Shown: in pieces, positions 1 to 7,513 of the stretch
Numbering within the stretch: position 1 is the stretch's first letter
Layout of the letters: the number at the start of each line of letters is the position of its first letter
Assembly (NCBI GenBank): GCA_035651055.1
Contig: DASRGK010000119.1
Location: 1-11,488 of the forward strand
Direction: 5' to 3'
Origin: JAFKKF01 sp035651055
GTDB lineage: Bacteria; Pseudomonadota; Alphaproteobacteria; Rhizobiales; Kaistiaceae
DNA length: 11,488 nucleotides
Program-made: the position numbers and the translations under genes
Notes under the pieces: model-generated
The model's database searches: none
Told to the model about the DNA's origin: nothing
What the model saw: only the letters and a program-made list of their open reading frames with translations

Positions 1-1680
1 CGATACCGGCTCGCGCAGCTGACTCTCGCGGAAGCCGATGCCGGGCCGCCGGTCGCCCCGAAGCTCGGGCAGGGCCGCGCGGAGTGCTCCTTTGTCGATC
101 GCCAGCTCGCGTGCCTCGGCCCGCTCGATCAGCCGGTCGAACGGCGTCCCGAACATTGCCGGCGCGGCGGGCGCGTCGAGCGTGGTGCTGAACCAGTCGC
201 GGAACTTGAACAGCCAGGTCTCGTCGGCGCTGTGCGAGAGCCAGACGAACGGCCGCCCGAAAACCTGGGCGAAGATGATGCCGTGCAGGCTCTGCGAGAT
301 GACGATCTCCGAGGCGATGATCTCCCTGATGAAATCGAGGCAGCCGAGCCGCGGGTTGATCACGGCGGTATCGGCGTGGCCGGCGATTTCCTGGATGTAT
401 TTGTGGCCGATCAGCCCGTGATGCGGGATGAGCGCCACCCGGCGCTTCCGCTCCGCCCGGGTGAGGTAGGCGCGGATCTCGGGTATCTCGTCGGCGAAGA
501 CGCCGGGATCGCCGAGCGGAACCGGCTTCGACAGGCCGTATCGCTCCCGGAGCACGCCATAGGTGAGCTTGCCGCGGACGGCATGGACTCGAGCCGGGGA
601 GACCTGTCCGTAATCGGCATTCGGGTCGAGGATGCCCGAGCCCCAGATGTGCGATTGCGCTGTCGCCATGAAGAAGATGCTGCCGACGCCGAGCACGTGT
701 TCGGCCGAGCCCGCGGACAGGTAGGTGGTCCGCCCGGCAACCGTCTCGAAGATATACGGGTTGATCTGGTCGCCGGCGTTCCGCACGTAGTTCCAGAAAC
801 GGATCGGCAGGCCGTTGCGCACGTCCGCCCGCGCCGCGCCCGGCGCTTTCGGCTGGGCGGGCGGCGCGGCGCTTGCCGCAACGCGCCGGTTCTCGGCCTC
901 GCGGATGCTGGCAATGCCGAGGTGGCGGACCATCGGCCGCGACAGGCAGTAGGCCTTGAGGAGGCCGAGTTTCGGGATGAGCACCGGGTGCCGGTGGTAA
1001 CGGATCACGCGCGCGATCCAGGCATCGCCGGCCAGCATCGCGAGGTCCTTCTCGCCGCTCGCATATTGGAGCAGACGGCCGTCGACGTGGCCGTAGTAGA
1101 AGTCCTTGAGGCAGGCGGCGAGGAGCTTGCGGGCTCCCACCGGGGTGAGCAGGTAGCCGTCCCCGCCCGGCCCGCCGCGTTCCGCATCGAGCTTGCGGAG
1201 GGCGTGGATGATGGGCAGGGCCACCGGCGCCTCTGGGTCGCCCTCTTCCGGCGACATGCGGTCGTTGAGGAAGACGATCTCGGCATCGGCGGGGAGGAGG
1301 AGGCGGGCGAGCCGCTTCAGGCCGCGCGCGTCAACATCGTCCTCGACCACGACCGCGAAGCGGCCGCCGATCCGCGCCACCTCCTCCCACGCCTTCACAT
1401 GCGAGATGAAGCAGCCGATGGTTCCCTTGTGCCTGGCCCAGTTCTTCTCCTGCGTCAGGATCTCGCAAGCATTGTCGGAAAGGGCCCGCCCGTAGACGCC
1501 TTCCACGATCTGCGGCGCGAAGCCGGGGAGAGCGGAGAACTGGCCGAGGACGAGGTCGCGGCGTTCCCTGTCCTTGTCGAGGTTGATGACGAAGACCGGA
1601 ACGAGGTCGGCCGCAGCCGGGGCCGCGGTCGGCTCGCTCCGCCGTTCGCCGGCACCGGGCGGGGACAGTTCCTTCAGCAC
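1..1680 (-). CDS. Bifunctional GT25 glycosyltransferase / polysaccharide pyruvyl transferase (partial, 3' end outside window)
   Basis: One open frame runs from a GTG at 1680-1678 through the left edge without a stop, giving 560 residues. Residues about 28-245 match the GT25 family (LPS-type galactosyl/glucosyltransferases): FVINLDKDRERRD at 30-42, GCFISHVKAWE at 89-99, the acidic metal/nucleotide-sugar motif VVVEDDV at 110-116, and GYLLTPVGARKLL at 175-187. An Ala/Pro-rich linker (about 267-288) leads to a second domain from about 290 resembling polysaccharide pyruvyl transferases: NAGDQINPYIFE at 301-312, GVGSIFF at 331-337, WGSGI at 346-350, GDPGV at 390-394 and SQSLHGIIFAQVFGRP at 462-477. 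That family moves pyruvate from phosphoenolpyruvate to a sugar as a ketal. The inferred role is to add a sugar to a surface glycan and pyruvylate it. The gene starts 4 bp after the GT4 stop, so it is probably cotranscribed. The start is chosen because GGGGTAGG lies just upstream and the next in-frame ATG falls inside the GT25 domain. The acceptor sugar is unknown. Confidence 0.88.
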   Translation of the reverse strand, partial: MLKELSPPGAGERRSEPTAAPAAADLVPVFVINLDKDRERRDLVLGQFSALPGFAPQIVEGVYGRALSDNACEILTQEKNWARHKGTIGCFISHVKAWEEVARIGGRFAVVVEDDVDARGLKRLARLLLPADAEIVFLNDRMSPEEGDPEAPVALPIIHALRKLDAERGGPGGDGYLLTPVGARKLLAACLKDFYYGHVDGRLLQYASGEKDLAMLAGDAWIARVIRYHRHPVLIPKLGLLKAYCLSRPMVRHLGIASIREAENRRVAASAAPPAQPKAPGAARADVRNGLPIRFWNYVRNAGDQINPYIFETVAGRTTYLSAGSAEHVLGVGSIFFMATAQSHIWGSGILDPNADYGQVSPARVHAVRGKLTYGVLRERYGLSKPVPLGDPGVFADEIPEIRAYLTRAERKRRVALIPHHGLIGHKYIQEIAGHADTAVINPRLGCLDFIREIIASEIVISQSLHGIIFAQVFGRPFVWLSHSADETWLFKFRDWFSTTLDAPAAPAMFGTPFDRLIERAEARELAIDKGALRAALPELRGDRRPGIGFRESQLREPVS

Positions 1681-1684
1681 CCGC

Positions 1685-3016
1685 CTACCCCAGGCTGAAG
1701 CTGCGCGCCGCGGCGCGCCGCGTTGCCGCCGCAACCGCCGGCAGCCCCGCCGCCGCCGGCATGTAGATGTCCATGAACGCGCCGGTCATTTCCTCCCGGC
1801 TCATCGGCGGCCGGATGTTCTCCGACAGGTTGTCCCACAGCCCTTCCTCGGTGGCGGCGCGGCGCATCGTCTCCGCAAGCGAGCGCGCGTCGCCGACGTT
1901 GAAGTGGAGCCCGTTCACCTCGTGCCGGATGCGCTCCTTCATGCCGCCGACATTGGAGGCGATCACGGGCTTGCGGAACATCCAGGCTTCCGAGATGACC
2001 AGGCCGAAGATCTCCCACCACACCGAGGGCACCAGGCACCAGTCGATCCGGGCCATCCGGTTGGCGAGCTGGTCGACGTGGTAGGAGCCGTTCATCACGA
2101 CGTTGCGCTCGGACAGCGGCCTTGCCGCCTCGCGTTCCAGAAACGCCTCCAGCGCCTTGCGCCGCGCTTCGCTGGCGTAGCGGAGATTGTCGCCGTTGAT
2201 CTCGACGACGAAGTCGGTGAAGCCGGAGCTGCGGAGGATCTCGACGGCTTCGAGGACGACGTGAACGCCCTTGTTGTCGACAAGCTGGCCGAAGAAGCCG
2301 AAGCGGTTGCGCTTCTCGCGCTCCTCGACGTCGGGCTCGCCGCCGCTGTAGTCGCGCTGGCCGTTGGCGACGACCTCGATCCGGTCCCGGTCGATCCCCC
2401 AGGCGACGTAATGCTCGACCATGAAGCGGGTCGGCGTGGTGAACACGTCGACCGCGTCGAGATGCTTCTTCATCCACATTTCGCGGAGGAAGAAGAAATC
2501 GGGCGAATGGTCGGGCAGGCACTGGTGGCAGCGCACCGGCGAGGCGGTGGTGCAGAGCGACCTGTCGGTGCGGCGGAGCATCTGACCGTCGGCGGCGCAG
2601 ATCGCCAGGAATTCGTGGAAGGTAAAGACGATCCGCGCCTCGGGAAGCGTCCGCCGGGTGATGCTGAGCAGGTCGATGCCGAGCGTCAGGAAGTGGTGGA
2701 AATGGACCACGTCCGGCCGGACGAGGTTGAGGAACTCGACATAGGCCTCGATGAGGAGGGCATCCGGGATGCGGTGCCAGGTGTAGTCGTAGCCGCGGCT
2801 GAGGAAGACGAACTCGTTCGGCCGCCGGTCGAAGCCGGTAATCCGCGCGCCGCTCTTGAAGAGCGCCGGCGTGCTGTCGTCGACGGAGGCGAGCAGGGTC
2901 GCTTCGACGTCGTCGCGCGCGCGGAGGCCCTGGAACAGCTCGTAACAGACCTGCTGCGCGCCGCCGCGGACGAGCTCGGGGTGGAAGAGGCTGACAAGAA
3001 GCACCTTGAGAGGCAT
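1685..3016 (-). CDS. GT4-family (GT-B fold) glycosyltransferase
   Basis: A 443-residue retaining glycosyltransferase, probably cytoplasmic or at the inner-membrane face. The N-terminal acceptor half opens with KVLLVSLFHPELVRGGAQQV (4-23), the usual first strand and glycine-rich loop, followed by VVHFHHFLTLGIDLL (103-117) and FTFHEFLAIC (131-140). The C-terminal donor half has GFFGQLVDNKGVHVVLEA (240-257) and an E-x7-E motif, E335 and E343, within PSVWWEIFGLVISEA (330-344), the signature of GT4 enzymes that bind the nucleotide sugar. Four cysteines (140, 155, 163, 166, with CHQC at 163-166) sit in the acceptor half, as in a subset of GT4 proteins. The gene lies 43 bp after the GT2 gene and 4 bp before the GT25/pyruvyl transferase gene. 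ATG 3016 is chosen because beta strand 1 begins there; an in-frame GTG two codons upstream (3022) is an alternative. Longer upstream extensions are Arg/Pro-rich antisense-type sequence. Donor and acceptor cannot be read from the sequence. Confidence 0.93.
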   Translation of the reverse strand: MPLKVLLVSLFHPELVRGGAQQVCYELFQGLRARDDVEATLLASVDDSTPALFKSGARITGFDRRPNEFVFLSRGYDYTWHRIPDALLIEAYVEFLNLVRPDVVHFHHFLTLGIDLLSITRRTLPEARIVFTFHEFLAICAADGQMLRRTDRSLCTTASPVRCHQCLPDHSPDFFFLREMWMKKHLDAVDVFTTPTRFMVEHYVAWGIDRDRIEVVANGQRDYSGGEPDVEEREKRNRFGFFGQLVDNKGVHVVLEAVEILRSSGFTDFVVEINGDNLRYASEARRKALEAFLEREAARPLSERNVVMNGSYHVDQLANRMARIDWCLVPSVWWEIFGLVISEAWMFRKPVIASNVGGMKERIRHEVNGLHFNVGDARSLAETMRRAATEEGLWDNLSENIRPPMSREEMTGAFMDIYMPAAAGLPAVAAATRRAAARSFSLG

Positions 3017-3059
3017 GGGCACCGGACCTGTCGCTCCATTTTCCCGCTGCGGCGTCCGC

Positions 3060-4802
3060 TCAGGCGCCGGCGCCGAATACGATCCTGGTCTGGCCGGCCT
3101 TGAGTCGAGGATCGGCCGCCGGCGGATGGGGGATGGGCCTTGCGGCGGGCCGCATCGGAGCGGCCGCCGCCGCGGCGCGCCGGGGCGCGGCGGGCGTCGC
3201 CGCCATCGGTCGGGGGGCGAACGCCGCATGGCGCGGCTGGCGGCCGAGGAGGTCGGGCACGATGCCCGGCGCCCAGCGCCGGTTGAAGAGCCAGCGGTTC
3301 ACCGTCGAGGCGCCCTCATGCGCGGGGGTGCGGCGGGCCGAGCCCTTGCCTTCGAGGTGCCAGAGCCGGAGGTCCTGCAGCCAGGCAGGCGAGCCCGCGG
3401 CGAGCGACTTGAGGCAGAGATCGGCGTCCTCGTAGTGGCCGAGCACGAATTCCTCGCTGAACCCGCCGAGCTTCTCGAACCATGCGCGGTCGGCGGAGAT
3501 GAAGGCGCCGGTCACCGCCGGCACCGGCCGCGGCCGCAGGAACTCCCTCGCCTCGGGCGGCGCGCCCTTGCCGTAGTGCTCGACCCGGAGGGTCAGCGAG
3601 CGCCGGAAAGCCGGTCCGTCCATCGCCACCGACTCGTCGGCGTCGAAATACATGCCGGCATGCATCAGCGAACCGTCGTCGTAGTAGAGCGGAACGCCGA
3701 AGAGCTGCGTGCCTTCCGCCGAGGACTCGATGAGCGCGCTGTGCCTGGCGGCCCAGTCGCGGTCGCGCGGAAACACGTCGGGATTGACGATCAGGCAGCG
3801 GTCGCTTTCCGCAACCTCGACCGCGGCATTGTTGGCGGCGCCGAACCCGGCATTGCCCGGCAGCAGGACGAGGGTCAGCGGCAGGCCGTAGGCGGCGGCA
3901 GCGATCCGGGCGTCCCGGCCGAGTTGCTCGGCGAGTTCCGGGCTGTTGCTGACGTAGATGAACTCGTAGTCCTCGATGCCGGGCAGGCCGGAGAAGAGCG
4001 CCGCCTGCAGCGTCAGGTACTCCGCGCGGCCATAGAGGCAGACGACGATCGAGCCCTTGTAGCGCGCCTTCCGCGGCCCGAACCGCTCGATCAGCGGCCG
4101 CGAACGGATCGCCCGCGAGATGAGGAGATTGATCTCGACGATCTCCTTGCCGAGCGCCCGTTCCAGTCCCGCCACCGAATCGAGGAACGGGTTGCCCATG
4201 TAGGTCGAGGTCGCAAGGTAGGTGAGCGCGAGGTTGCGCAGCTCGATCTGGTCAAAGAGGACGCGGAGCGGCACGTCGTAGCGGATGCTGGCGCCGCTTC
4301 GCATCGCCAGTTCGACCGTGCAGCTCTGGGCGCCGCCGTCGACCGCCGGGTTGGTGACGAGGCCCCAGAAGCCGAAGGGATGCCGCCGCGGGATCGCCAG
4401 CGCCGCCTGCACGTCGTCCCGGCAGACGCGGGCAAGCCCGGCGCCGTCGAACCGCACGGCCCAGCGCGGCGTCGCGATCCGGATCTCGGCCAGTTCGTCG
4501 GCGGTATCGTTGACCCAGCCGGTGACGAAAACGCCGCCGCCCTCGGCGACCGCGACGCTCTCGACCGTGTGCCGCGGCATGGTCCGGACGACCGGCGCCT
4601 CCGCCGGCAGCGGCGCCGGCGGCGCGGCCACCGATTCGACAATGACGGCTGCGGCCGCGACCGCCACGGCACTCGCCGCGATGGCCGGCGATTCTGCCGG
4701 CGCTTCGGCGGGGCGATCCGGAACCGGACTATTGGAATCGGATTTGACAGGCTCCTTCTTCGCAAATCTGCGAGAGGTTTTATGCGTTTTAGTGTCTTTC
4801 AT
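3060..4802 (-). CDS. GT2-family glycosyltransferase with N-terminal accessory domain
   Basis: A 580-residue protein with a GT-A catalytic domain at about 248-510. Landmarks are SIVVCLYGRAEYLTLQAALF (251-270), NAGFGAANNAAVEVA (317-331), the D-containing donor/metal motif VNPDVF (339-344), and VTGAFISADRAWFEKLGGF (430-448) followed by HYEDADLCLK (456-465), where the ED pair is the expected catalytic acidic motif. These match rhamnosyl/galactosyl-type GT2 enzymes of surface polysaccharide assembly. Residues about 20-75 are Ala/Pro-rich and look disordered. About 78-185 form a beta-rich domain with GWVNDTADELAEIRI (95-109) and RDDVQAAL (128-135), a pattern I associate with accessory domains of alphaproteobacterial polysaccharide proteins. 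The C-terminus (about 525-565) is again Ala/Pro/Arg-rich. No membrane segment is evident. It is the first gene of the minus-strand glycan operon. ATG 4802 is preferred because it opens a basic, hydrophilic N-terminus; ATG 4847 would add 15 mostly hydrophobic residues. Neither has a convincing Shine-Dalgarno. The first 25 or so codons are much AT-richer than the rest. Confidence 0.9.
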   Translation of the reverse strand: MKDTKTHKTSRRFAKKEPVKSDSNSPVPDRPAEAPAESPAIAASAVAVAAAAVIVESVAAPPAPLPAEAPVVRTMPRHTVESVAVAEGGGVFVTGWVNDTADELAEIRIATPRWAVRFDGAGLARVCRDDVQAALAIPRRHPFGFWGLVTNPAVDGGAQSCTVELAMRSGASIRYDVPLRVLFDQIELRNLALTYLATSTYMGNPFLDSVAGLERALGKEIVEINLLISRAIRSRPLIERFGPRKARYKGSIVVCLYGRAEYLTLQAALFSGLPGIEDYEFIYVSNSPELAEQLGRDARIAAAAYGLPLTLVLLPGNAGFGAANNAAVEVAESDRCLIVNPDVFPRDRDWAARHSALIESSAEGTQLFGVPLYYDDGSLMHAGMYFDADESVAMDGPAFRRSLTLRVEHYGKGAPPEAREFLRPRPVPAVTGAFISADRAWFEKLGGFSEEFVLGHYEDADLCLKSLAAGSPAWLQDLRLWHLEGKGSARRTPAHEGASTVNRWLFNRRWAPGIVPDLLGRQPRHAAFAPRPMAATPAAPRRAAAAAAPMRPAARPIPHPPAADPRLKAGQTRIVFGAGA

Positions 4803-4843
4803 GAATATAATCTTTGCCTGCGTGCCAACAATACATATCACTA

Positions 4844-4862
4844 CCATCCATGATTGGGATGG
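4844..4862. promoter_or_regulatory. Inverted repeat, operator-like (CCATCC-N7-GGATGG)
   Basis: A perfect 6-bp inverted repeat with a 7-nt spacer, 19 bp in all. It overlaps the candidate -35 of the plus-strand methyltransferase promoter and lies just upstream of the GT2 start, so it could bind a regulator controlling either direction. A repeat this short can occur by chance. Confidence 0.25.
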
Positions 4863-4883
4863 ACAACGATATGACTTGATAAT
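4854..4883 (+). promoter_or_regulatory. Candidate sigma-70 promoter for the methyltransferase gene
   Basis: TTGGGA at 4854-4859 (4/6 to TTGACA) and GATAAT at 4878-4883 (5/6 to TATAAT) are separated by 18 bp. Transcription would start near 4890, leaving a leader of about 33 nt that contains GGGAAGAG (4906-4913), spaced 9 nt from the GTG at 4923. This is a consensus match by eye only. Confidence 0.35.
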
Positions 4884-4922
4884 TCTCTATCGTCGTAAAG
4901 CAACCGGGAAGAGATCTGCATC

Positions 4923-5597
4923 GTGGACGATTTCGCCGACCCAACCGTCGGGAGGGCGGAGAGGGCGCCGCCGTCCCGCCGCGTGCTCAACGCCGGCTCC
5001 GGCTCGCGCGCGGCGCGCCAGCTTCACTCCGCCTTCGCGGCAGGAGACTGGCAGGAGGTGCGGCTCGACCTCGATCCGAGCGTCGCGCCGGACGTCGTCG
5101 GCTCGGTCACCGACATGCGGGCGGCCTTCGCCGACGGCAGCTTCGACGCGATCTGGTGCTCGCACGTCATGGAGCACCTGTTTGCGCATCAGGTCTCCGA
5201 GGCGCTCGCCGAATTCCGCCGCGTGCTGCGGCCGGACGGCTTCGCCCTGATCACCTCGCCCGACCTCGAGACGGTCGCCGAACTGGTCGCCGCGCGCGGC
5301 CTCGATGCGGTGATCTACGTGTCGGCCGCCGGACCGATCACGCCGCTCGACATGATCTTCGGCCACGGCGCCTCGCTCGCCCGCGGCCGCGAGCCGATGG
5401 CGCACCGCACCGGCTTCTCCTGCGCTTCGCTCGGCAACCTGCTCATCGAGGCGGGCTTCGCCTCGGTCCGCGCCAAGCGCGAACTCTACGATCTCTGGGC
5501 GCTGGCGCTGATGCCGGATGCCGACGCCGAGGCGATCGTTGCGTCGCTGAAAGAGGCCGGCCTCGACTTCGCCGCCGAGGTCGCCGAAGCCGCGTAG
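4923..5597 (+). CDS. Class I SAM-dependent methyltransferase
   Basis: A 224-residue protein and the only plus-strand gene in the window. VLNAGSGS (21-28) is the glycine-rich SAM-binding motif I. LDLDPS (48-53) carries the acidic residue at the end of strand 2, and SVTDM (61-65) fits the adenine-contacting region. FDAIWCSHVMEHL (74-86) with EALAEFRRVLRPDGFALIT (93-111) is the Methyltransf_11 post-motif region. The C-terminal part includes FGHGASLARG (146-155) and HRTGFSCASLGNLL (161-174), which may help bind acceptor. The length fits a stand-alone small-molecule or sugar methyltransferase. The substrate is not readable; given the neighbouring glycosyltransferases, a sugar O-methylation or chain-capping role is plausible but inferred. 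The GTG start at 4923 is supported by GGGAAGAG 9 nt upstream. The gene diverges from the GT2 operon and ends 11 bp from the convergent stop of the Sel1-repeat gene. Confidence 0.88.
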   Translation: MDDFADPTVGRAERAPPSRRVLNAGSGSRAARQLHSAFAAGDWQEVRLDLDPSVAPDVVGSVTDMRAAFADGSFDAIWCSHVMEHLFAHQVSEALAEFRRVLRPDGFALITSPDLETVAELVAARGLDAVIYVSAAGPITPLDMIFGHGASLARGREPMAHRTGFSCASLGNLLIEAGFASVRAKRELYDLWALALMPDADAEAIVASLKEAGLDFAAEVAEAA

Positions 5598-5608
5598 GCC
5601 GCCGGGAG

Positions 5609-7513
5609 TCAGGCGACCGGCTCCGCCGCGCGCTGCCATTTCGCGGCCAGTTCCGCATCCGCCGGCACGCCGCGCCCGGCGCGGTAGACCTCGGCTAGCG
5701 CCAGCTTCGCCTCGCGCAGGTCGTTGGCCGCCGCCTGCTCGAACCAGGGCACCGCCGCGGCCGGGTCGGCCGCACAGCCCTGGCCCTTCGACAGCATCAC
5801 GGCGAGATTGTAGGCCGCGATCGCGTGACCGTGGCGCGCGGCCTGCTCGTACCAGGCGACCCCCGCCTTGAGGTCCTGCGGGACGCCGTTGCCCTGGCAG
5901 TACATGACCGCGAGCTGGAAGGCCGCGCCGGCATGGCCGGCGCGCGCCGCCTTCTCGATCCACGGCGCCGCCGCGGCGGGATCGCCGGCGCCGTTCTCGC
6001 CGGCGAGCAGGCGCTGCGCGATCTGCATCGCCGCCGGCGCGTGCCCGCCCTCGGCGGCCTCGCGGAGCAGCTGATCGGCCCGCCGCCGGTCGGTCAGGCG
6101 CGGGTCGTCGCGGAGATGAAGGAGCGCCAGCGCGGTTTTCGCTTCGAGGTCGCCCGCCTCGGCGGCTTTCGTCAGCAAGGTTGCCGCGCGTTCGAGGTCG
6201 AGCGGCACTACCTCGCCGGAGGCGAGGAGGCGGCCGAGCTGCGTCTGCGATCCGGTGATCCCGGCCTCGGCCGCGAAGGCGTACCACTTCGCCGCCTTCG
6301 TCCAGTCCTGCGCCACGCCGGTACCCTTGGCATAGAAGACGGCCACGTTATGGGCCGCCGTCGGATGGCCGCCCTCGGCCGCCTTCTCGAACCAGCGCGC
6401 CGCCTCGCGCAGGTTTTGCGGCATGCCGCTGCCGGTGGCCGAGAGCCGGCCGAGGATGAATTGCGATTGCGTGTCGCCGGCTTCGGCCGCCTTCCGGTAC
6501 CACTCGCCCGCCTCGCGCAGGTTCGGCTCGGCGCCATTGCCGCGCGACAGGAACTCGGCGAGCGCCACCATCGCGGGCACCAATCCGGCCTTGGCGGCAT
6601 CGCGGAGATACGACTCGGCGCGGGAAATGTCCTCTGTCAGGCCCTCGCCGGAAAGGTGCATCAGCCCGGCATTGTAGAGCCCGCGCGGCTCGCCGGCGGC
6701 GGCGGCCCTGGCGAACCAGAAACCGGCCTTGGCGATGTCCGCCGCCCGCCCGGTCCCAGCGCGGTAGATCGCGGCAAGCGCCACCATCGCCCTGGCGTCG
6801 TCCTTCGCAGCCGCCTTCTCGTACCAGTCCGCCGCAAGCGCCGGATCGGGCGGAACGCCGAGCCCCTGGAAGTAGACGTCGCCGAGCGCGAACATCGCCG
6901 CCGGGAGGCCCTGCTCGGCGGCGAGGCTGTACCAGCGCCGCGCCAGGACGAGGTCCTCGGCGCAGCCCTCGCCGCGTCGGTAGAGGTCGCCGAGCGCCAC
7001 CTGGGCCGCGGCGCGGTCGCCGACCTCGGCGAACCAGCGGTGGGCTTCGACCGGGTCCGGCTTGACGCCGAGGCCCTTCGGAAAAAGCACCGCCATCGCC
7101 TCGGGACCGATCGCGGCATAGCGCGCGTCCTCGGCGCCGTTGAGGTAGATCGCGCCGGCCTGGAAGGCGGCCTCGTCGTGGCCGGCCTCGGCCGCGGCGG
7201 CGTACCAGGCGACCGCGTCCGGGATGTTCCGCATGACGCCTTCGCCGCGTGCATAGAGCTGGCCGATGCGGAAACGTGCCTCCGGGCTCCCGCACTCGGC
7301 CGCACGCTGCCAGGCCCGGAAGGCGGCGAGGTAGCGCTTGCGGCGGTATTCGCGGTTGCCGCGGCGCAGCCAGTTGCCGGCATCGTCGCCGTGGCGGAAG
7401 CCGAGCCGCGCGGCCAGTTCCCGCGCCGCCGCCGAGATGGACGCCAGCCCGGCTCTGGCGCGGACGCGAAGGAAGGACAGCGGACGGGAGGGGAGAACCG
7501 TGCTTTCGGTCAC
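5609..7513 (-). CDS. Sel1-like (TPR-type) repeat protein linked to type I secretion
   Basis: A 634-residue alpha-solenoid made of about 15 consecutive Sel1-like repeats of roughly 36 residues from about residue 78 to the C-terminus. The recurrent pattern is A-x4-LG-x-LY-x2-G-x-GV-x2-D-x3-A-x2-WY-x-KAAE-x-G; examples are FRIGQLYARGEGV (81-93), GDVYFQGLGVPPD (211-223) and LAVMYCQGNGVPQD (534-547). Residues about 50-77 look like a leading TPR-type hairpin. Repeat 2 (about 114-165) carries an insertion of about 16 residues. No signal peptide or membrane helix is visible, so it is probably cytoplasmic. The family provides protein-protein scaffolds; bacterial examples include AlgK and ExoR, which act in exopolysaccharide export or its regulation. 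Its GTG start overlaps the hlyD stop (GTGA, 7513-7510), indicating translational coupling to the secretion genes. It may bind or regulate the secretion machinery or its substrate, but no function can be assigned. Confidence 0.9.
   Translation of the reverse strand: MTESTVLPSRPLSFLRVRARAGLASISAAARELAARLGFRHGDDAGNWLRRGNREYRRKRYLAAFRAWQRAAECGSPEARFRIGQLYARGEGVMRNIPDAVAWYAAAAEAGHDEAAFQAGAIYLNGAEDARYAAIGPEAMAVLFPKGLGVKPDPVEAHRWFAEVGDRAAAQVALGDLYRRGEGCAEDLVLARRWYSLAAEQGLPAAMFALGDVYFQGLGVPPDPALAADWYEKAAAKDDARAMVALAAIYRAGTGRAADIAKAGFWFARAAAAGEPRGLYNAGLMHLSGEGLTEDISRAESYLRDAAKAGLVPAMVALAEFLSRGNGAEPNLREAGEWYRKAAEAGDTQSQFILGRLSATGSGMPQNLREAARWFEKAAEGGHPTAAHNVAVFYAKGTGVAQDWTKAAKWYAFAAEAGITGSQTQLGRLLASGEVVPLDLERAATLLTKAAEAGDLEAKTALALLHLRDDPRLTDRRRADQLLREAAEGGHAPAAMQIAQRLLAGENGAGDPAAAAPWIEKAARAGHAGAAFQLAVMYCQGNGVPQDLKAGVAWYEQAARHGHAIAAYNLAVMLSKGQGCAADPAAAVPWFEQAAANDLREAKLALAEVYRAGRGVPADAELAAKWQRAAEPVA

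Larger units (their letters stand above)
4803..4922. promoter_or_regulatory. AT-rich divergent intergenic region between GT2 and methyltransferase genes
   Basis: This 120-bp gap separates two genes read in opposite directions and is clearly AT-richer than anything else in the window, so both promoters should lie here. A plus-strand candidate is listed separately. For the minus strand the best I can find is TTGCTT (4903-4898) and TATCAA (4881-4876) with a 16-bp spacer, matching the sigma-70 consensus at 3/6 and 4/6; this is weak. A 6-bp inverted repeat lies at 4844-4862. Confidence 0.5.

Noticed and set aside
3017..3059. Hairpin GCGG-ACG-CCGC in the GT2-GT4 gap as a terminator
   Set aside because: It is only a 4-bp stem with a 3-nt loop, not followed by U residues; it is too weak to call.
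4803..4847. 15-residue N-terminal extension of the GT2 gene (ATG 4847)
   Set aside because: It has no Shine-Dalgarno and gives a short hydrophobic stretch that is neither a signal peptide nor a full membrane helix. It cannot be excluded from sequence alone.
232..4853. Long overlapping plus-strand open frames (232-1698, 1574-3103, 3006-4853)
   Set aside because: They run antisense and in codon register with the three minus-strand glycosyltransferase genes, have Arg/Ala/Asp-rich composition and carry no family motifs. They are shadows of high-GC coding sequence.
5598..5608. Shared bidirectional terminator between the convergent methyltransferase and Sel1 genes
   Set aside because: The gap is only 11 bp and I found no convincing stem with a U-run in it or in the adjoining bases.
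5609..7300. Tandem DNA repeats or CRISPR-like periodicity in the Sel1 gene
   Set aside because: The periodicity of about 108 bp reflects the protein repeats. Units are diverged at DNA level, with no identical direct repeats or spacers.
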